DNA from: Streptomyces roseirectus
GTDB lineage: Bacteria; Actinomycetota; Actinomycetes; Streptomycetales; Streptomycetaceae
Length of the DNA: 64,000 nt
Direction of reading: 5' to 3'
NCBI RefSeq assembly: GCF_014489635.1
Contig: NZ_CP060828.1
Coordinates: 8,420,001 to 8,484,000, forward strand
In this document: piece after piece, positions 60,392-64,000 of the stretch
Layout of the letters: each line of letters opens with the position of its first letter
Numbering within the stretch: the stretch's first letter is position 1
Translations under genes and position numbers: made by a program
Notes under the pieces: model-generated
Seen by the model: the letters and a program-made list of their open reading frames with translations, nothing else
The model's database searches: none
Told to the model about the DNA's origin: nothing

Positions 60392-61846
60392 ATGACCGCC
60401 TTCCAGATCGACCCCGGGCAGCTCTTCATCGGGGGCCAGTGGCGCGAAGCCGCCGACGGGGCCCGCACCGAGGTGACCGACCCCTCCCGGGGCCGCCCCG
60501 TCACCACCGTCGCCGAAGCCTCCGCCGACGACGTCGACGCCGCCGTGCGCGCCGCCCGCGACGCCTACGACCACGGCCCCTGGCCCCGCCTCACCGGCCG
60601 CGAACGCGGCCGGATCCTGCACCGCGTCGCCGAGCTGATCCGCGAAGAGGCCGACACCCTCGCCGAGTTGGAGAGCCTGGACGTCGGCAAGCCGATCACC
60701 CTGGCCCGCGCCGTAGACGTCACCAACACCGCCAACGACTACGAGTACTACGCGGCCCTCGCCTTCTCCCTCGACGGCGCCGCCCGCGAGACCCAGCACC
60801 ACGCCCACGCCTACACCAGACGCGGCCCCCTCGGCGTCGTCGCCGCGATCACGCCGTTCAACTTCCCCCTGATCCTGGCCGGTTCGAAACTCGCCCCCGC
60901 ACTCGCCGCCGGCAACACGGTCGTTCACAAGCCCGCCGACGAAACTCCCCTGAGCGCCCTGCACATGGCCGGCCTCCTCAAGCGGGCGGGCGTCCCCGAC
61001 GGCGTCGTCAACGTCGTCACCGGCACCGGACCCGTCGCCGGCGAGGCCCTGCTGCGCCACCCCGGCATCGACAAGGTCGCCTTCACCGGCTCCACGCAGG
61101 TCGGCCGGCACGCCGCCGCGCTCGCCGGGCAGGCGCTGAAACCGGTCACCGTCGAACTGGGCGGAAACGCGCCCCACCTCGTCTTCGAGGACGCCGACCT
61201 GGAGAAGGCCGTCGCCGCTGTCATCAAGGGATTCGTCTTCAACACCGGCCAGTTCTGCATGGGCGGCCCCCGCCTCCTGGTCGCCCGCCCCGTCCTCACG
61301 ACGCTCCTCAACATCCTCGCCGACGCCGTCCCCGGCATCCCCGTCGGCGACCCGCGCGACCCGGCGACCGTCGTCGGCCCGCTGGCCGGCGAGCGGCACC
61401 TGCGCAAGGTCGAGGAGTACGTCGAACTCGCCCGCAAGGACGGCGGCCGGATCGTCTGCGGCGGCGAACGCCTCGACCTGGACGGCGGCTACTACTACAA
61501 GCCGACCGTCATCGCCGGCCTCCCCAACGACTCCCGCGTGATCCAGGAGGAGATCTTCGGCCCCGTCCTCACCGTCCAGCCCTTCGACACCGAGGACGAG
61601 GCGGTCGCGCTCGCCAACTCCACGCCGTACGGCCTCGCTTCAGGCATCCAGACCGGCAACCTCGCCCGCGCCCACCGCGTCGCCGAGCGCCTTCAGGCGG
61701 GCATCGTCTGGATCAACGACTGGGCGATGCTGGACCCGGCGGTGCCGTTCGGGGGCGTCAAGGACTCGGGGTTCGGGCGGGAGTACGGGCCGGAGGCGCT
61801 GGCCTCCTACCAGCAGACGAAGTCGGTCGTCGTCTCGCTGGACTGA
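60392..61846 (+). CDS. NAD(P)-dependent aldehyde dehydrogenase
   Basis: 484 residues from ATG 60392 behind GAGGAG. Full ALDH fold: PFNFPLILAGSKLAPALAAGNTVVHKPA, FTGSTQVGR, the general-base Glu in VTVELGGNAP (about residue 255), the catalytic Cys in NTGQFCMGGPR (about 288), EEIFGPVLTVQPF. Betaine-aldehyde / aromatic-aldehyde type. Together with the alcohol dehydrogenase 42 bp downstream it should oxidise an alcohol via the aldehyde to the acid. Confidence 0.93.
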   Translation: MTAFQIDPGQLFIGGQWREAADGARTEVTDPSRGRPVTTVAEASADDVDAAVRAARDAYDHGPWPRLTGRERGRILHRVAELIREEADTLAELESLDVGKPITLARAVDVTNTANDYEYYAALAFSLDGAARETQHHAHAYTRRGPLGVVAAITPFNFPLILAGSKLAPALAAGNTVVHKPADETPLSALHMAGLLKRAGVPDGVVNVVTGTGPVAGEALLRHPGIDKVAFTGSTQVGRHAAALAGQALKPVTVELGGNAPHLVFEDADLEKAVAAVIKGFVFNTGQFCMGGPRLLVARPVLTTLLNILADAVPGIPVGDPRDPATVVGPLAGERHLRKVEEYVELARKDGGRIVCGGERLDLDGGYYYKPTVIAGLPNDSRVIQEEIFGPVLTVQPFDTEDEAVALANSTPYGLASGIQTGNLARAHRVAERLQAGIVWINDWAMLDPAVPFGGVKDSGFGREYGPEALASYQQTKSVVVSLD

Positions 61847-61888
61847 CCCCCCCGAAGCAACCCGCCCTCACATCGCAGGAGTTCAGCC

Positions 61889-62962
61889 GTGCCCCTCACC
61901 ACCCGAGCCGCCGTCGTCGAGTCCGCCGGCGCCCCCTTCACCTTCACGGACGTCACCCTCGACGACCCTGGCCCGCACGAGGCCGTCGTCCGCATCGCCG
62001 CCGCCGGCCTGTGTCACACCGATCTCGGCGTCGCGGGCGGCGGGCTGCCGTTCCCGCTGCCCGGGGTGCTCGGGCACGAGGGCGCCGGGGTCGTCGAGGC
62101 GGTCGGGGCGGCCGTCACCTCGGTCGTGCCCGGCGACCACGTCGTGCTGTCGTTCACGTCCTGCGGGGAGTGCCGCAACTGCCGTGACGGGCACCCCGCC
62201 TACTGCGCGCACTGGCTGCCGCTGAACCTGATCGGGGGCCGCCGCGCCGACGGCAGCGCCACGATCACCCGGGACGGCGAGGAGCTGGGCGGGCACTTCT
62301 TCGGCCAGTCCTCGTTCGCCGAGCGGGCCCTGGTGGACGAGCGCAGCCTCGTCAAGGTCGACCCGGAGGTGCCGCTCGCCTCGATCGCCCCGCTGGGCTG
62401 CGGAGTCCAGACCGGGGTGGGCGCGGTGTGGAACGTCCTGCGGCCGAAGCCCGGCAGTACGGTCGCCGTCCTCGGCGCCGGGGCCGTCGGACTGTCGGCG
62501 GTGATGGCCGCCGCGCTCTCCCCGGCGACCGAGATCATCGCCGTCGACCGCGTCGCCGAACGGCTGGAACTCGCCCGGGAACTCGGCGCCACGCGCACGC
62601 TGAGCGACGTCCGCGAACTGGCCGGAGTCGACGGCGTCGTGGAGACGACCGGCAGCACGGCCGTCCTGCGGGCCGGGGTCGACGCGCTCGACGCGCGCGG
62701 CACCCTCGTCGTCGTGGGGGCGCCGCCCTTCGGCACCGAAGTCGCCCTGGACGTCAACGGGTTGCTCACCGGAAAGCGGGTCGTCGGGCTCACCCTCGGG
62801 GACAGCGAGACACAGAGCCTCATCCCGACGCTGGTCGGGCTGGTCCGCTCAGGGCGGCTGCCGCTGGAGAAGCTGATCGGGACGTACGGGTTCACGGACA
62901 TCGGACAGGCCGTGGAGGACATGACGACAGGGAAGACGGTCAAACCGGTGCTGGTCTTCTGA
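61889..62962 (+). CDS. Zinc-dependent alcohol dehydrogenase, aryl-alcohol type
   Basis: 357 residues from GTG 61889. Catalytic zinc residues AAGLCHTDLGV and GHEGAGVVEAVG, structural zinc lobe CGECRNCRDGHPAYC with four Cys, and NAD(P) loop VLGAGAVGLSAVMAA. GLCHTD and the long FTSCGECRNC block resemble benzyl-alcohol dehydrogenases (XylB). It is co-directional with the aldehyde dehydrogenase and under the same MarR operators. Confidence 0.92.
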   Translation: MPLTTRAAVVESAGAPFTFTDVTLDDPGPHEAVVRIAAAGLCHTDLGVAGGGLPFPLPGVLGHEGAGVVEAVGAAVTSVVPGDHVVLSFTSCGECRNCRDGHPAYCAHWLPLNLIGGRRADGSATITRDGEELGGHFFGQSSFAERALVDERSLVKVDPEVPLASIAPLGCGVQTGVGAVWNVLRPKPGSTVAVLGAGAVGLSAVMAAALSPATEIIAVDRVAERLELARELGATRTLSDVRELAGVDGVVETTGSTAVLRAGVDALDARGTLVVVGAPPFGTEVALDVNGLLTGKRVVGLTLGDSETQSLIPTLVGLVRSGRLPLEKLIGTYGFTDIGQAVEDMTTGKTVKPVLVF

Positions 62963-62980
62963 CGAGGTGCGGGCGCCTGT

Positions 62981-63544
62981 TCACCGGCTGGCGTGCAGCG
63001 CGACCAGCAACTGCCACACCTCGTCGGCTATCTGACGGGGTGTCCCCGCCAACAGCCCGTGCAGCCAGTCCCCCAGCACCCCCGCGAAGGTCGCCGCCAC
63101 CGCCGACGCCACCAGCGCCGCGTCGGCGGCCCCCGCCCGCTCCCGCTCCCGCAGGCTGTACGCGCGCAGGTCCCGGTGCAGCACCAGCCCCAGGGGACCG
63201 CCCCCGCCCGGCGTCAACAGCCGCCGGTACAGGGCGAGATGAGGGGTGAGGGAGGCGAAGAACTCCGGCAGGGCGGCCGGCGCGCGCACCGGGTCGGGCC
63301 GCCCCTGCCAGGCGTGCAGTGCCTCCACGGCCTCACGCACGACGTCCGCGCACGCGTCGACCGCGAGGTCTTCGAGGTCGGTGTAGTGGACGTAGAACGT
63401 GGCCCGCCCGGCACCGGCACGCCGGACCAGCGCGGCCACGCTCACCTCCTCCAGCGGACGCTCGGCGCACTCCGCGAGCAGCGCCGCCCGCAGCCTCGCC
63501 CGGGTGCGGGCGGCCCGCGGGTCCTCGGGCGCGGCGCGGGTCAC
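62981..63544 (-). CDS. TetR-family regulator co-transcribed with DUF1304
   Basis: 187 residues from GTG 63544. HTH: RTRARLRAALLAECAERPLEEVSVAALVRRAGAGRATFYVHYTDLEDL in parts. Its GTG overlaps the DUF1304 stop by 4 bp (GTGA). The operon promoter carries a perfect 18-bp inverted repeat, so autorepression is likely. Ligand unknown. Confidence 0.9.
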   Translation of the reverse strand: MTRAAPEDPRAARTRARLRAALLAECAERPLEEVSVAALVRRAGAGRATFYVHYTDLEDLAVDACADVVREAVEALHAWQGRPDPVRAPAALPEFFASLTPHLALYRRLLTPGGGGPLGLVLHRDLRAYSLRERERAGAADAALVASAVAATFAGVLGDWLHGLLAGTPRQIADEVWQLLVALHASR

Positions 63545-63903
63545 TGCGCGATCAGCACGGCGGCCAGGGCGATCGCGCCGGGCACGGCCTGCGCGAACAG
63601 GATCCGCCGGTTCGCGGTCGCGGCGCCGTACACCCCCGCGACGATCACGCAGGCCAGGAAGAAGACCTGCGCGCGGAAACCGGTCGGGTCACCGGCGACC
63701 AGGCCCCAGACCAGGCCGGCCGCGAGGAAGCCGTTGTAGAGGCCCTGGTTGGCCGCCATCTTCGCGGTGGCCGCCGCGAACTGCGGGTCGAAGCCGTGGA
63801 AGCGGCGCCCCGGCGGCCTCTGCCACAGGAACATCTCCAGCACCAGGATGTAGGCGTGCAGCACGGCGATCAGCGCCACCAGCACGTTCGCGACCGTCTC
63901 CAT
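63541..63903 (-). CDS. DUF1304 integral membrane protein
   Basis: 120 residues with four predicted helices: VANVLVALIAVLHAYILVLEMF, GLYNGFLAAGLVWGLVAG, VFFLACVIVAGVYGAAT, AVPGAIALAAVLI. Family features are LEMFLW near residue 24 and NQGLYNGFLAAGL. Possibly a small transporter or efflux partner. First gene of the operon with the TetR regulator, 45 bp downstream of the palindrome. Confidence 0.9.
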   Translation of the reverse strand: METVANVLVALIAVLHAYILVLEMFLWQRPPGRRFHGFDPQFAAATAKMAANQGLYNGFLAAGLVWGLVAGDPTGFRAQVFFLACVIVAGVYGAATANRRILFAQAVPGAIALAAVLIAQ

Positions 63904-63948
63904 GACCTTCTCGACTCCCTCGTCTCACCACCAGGACGCGTCCGGGAT

Positions 63949-63991
63949 TTCCTGGACACCTGTCCACTATAGCTGGACAGGTGTCCAGGAA
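63949..63991. promoter_or_regulatory. Perfect 18-bp-arm inverted repeat, TetR operator candidate
   Basis: TTCCTGGACACCTGTCCA (63949-63966) and TGGACAGGTGTCCAGGAA (63974-63991) are exact inverse copies with a 7-base spacer CTATAGC. Each arm is itself nearly symmetric (TGGACA-CC-TGTCCA), so two dimers could bind. It lies upstream of DUF1304; the gene on its far side is beyond the window. Confidence 0.8.
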
Positions 63992-64000
63992 CTCGCATCC

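Overview
The window is high-GC actinobacterial DNA, almost certainly the chromosome of a Streptomyces. Evidence: very strong G/C bias at third codon positions, frequent GTG/TTG starts, many 4-bp start/stop overlaps, and families typical of the genus (conservon-type sensor kinase, DUF397 and XRE-DUF5753 pair, DUF574 methyltransferase, CYP102-type P450s, FBP-domain and DUF3626 proteins). I saw no rRNA, tRNA, CRISPR array, transposase, phage gene or polyketide/peptide synthetase. Coding density is high; no gap between genes exceeds about 250 bp.

Layout. 1-6.9 kb holds signalling genes: the 5' part of a NIT-domain histidine kinase, a Ser/Thr kinase with an extracellular peptidoglycan-binding domain, and a DUF397/XRE/ATPase developmental-type cluster. 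7-9.2 kb holds a YheO-type regulator, a PLP dehydratase and a cupin. 9.4-14.3 kb holds a lipoprotein multicopper oxidase, a DUF4436 membrane protein and a MoxR-VWA pair. 14.4-29.8 kb is the centrepiece, an L-rhamnose utilisation region: lutCBA, rhaB, a bifunctional aldolase/dehydrogenase and rhaI on the minus strand; an ABC importer (ATPase, two permeases, lipoprotein), rhamnose mutarotase, a secreted BNR propeller enzyme and a LacI regulator on the plus strand. Enzyme order predicts: extracellular release of rhamnose, import, mutarotation, isomerisation, phosphorylation, cleavage to DHAP and L-lactaldehyde, oxidation to L-lactate, then LutABC oxidation to pyruvate. The divergent rhaI/ABC promoters each carry a TGAAAC..TTCA-type operator just after the -10.

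29.8-33.7 kb holds a coupled S33 hydrolase / PIG-L / ECF sigma set and a Cys-cluster pentapeptide-repeat protein. 33.6-48.3 kb contains two CYP102-family P450s (one haem-domain only with a TetR, one full P450-reductase fusion followed by an APH-fold kinase), an iron-box-controlled DUF2470 gene, a Tat lactonase lipoprotein, an erythromycin-esterase-like protein, and a PAS-LuxR gene co-translated with an HD protein that seems to have lost its metal-binding core. 48.3-57 kb holds an SDR, a frameshifted HhH-PHP gene interrupted by a small palindromic element, an F420-type PPOX protein, a VanZ protein, a DUF4230 protein and a two-component system. 57-64 kb has a PRPP synthetase and EF-Tu pair outside any ribosomal operon, a STAS protein, a MarR regulator divergent from an aldehyde/alcohol dehydrogenase pair, and a TetR-DUF1304 operon behind a perfect 18-bp inverted repeat.

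All functions are inferred by reading translated sequence and recalling families; no database search was run.
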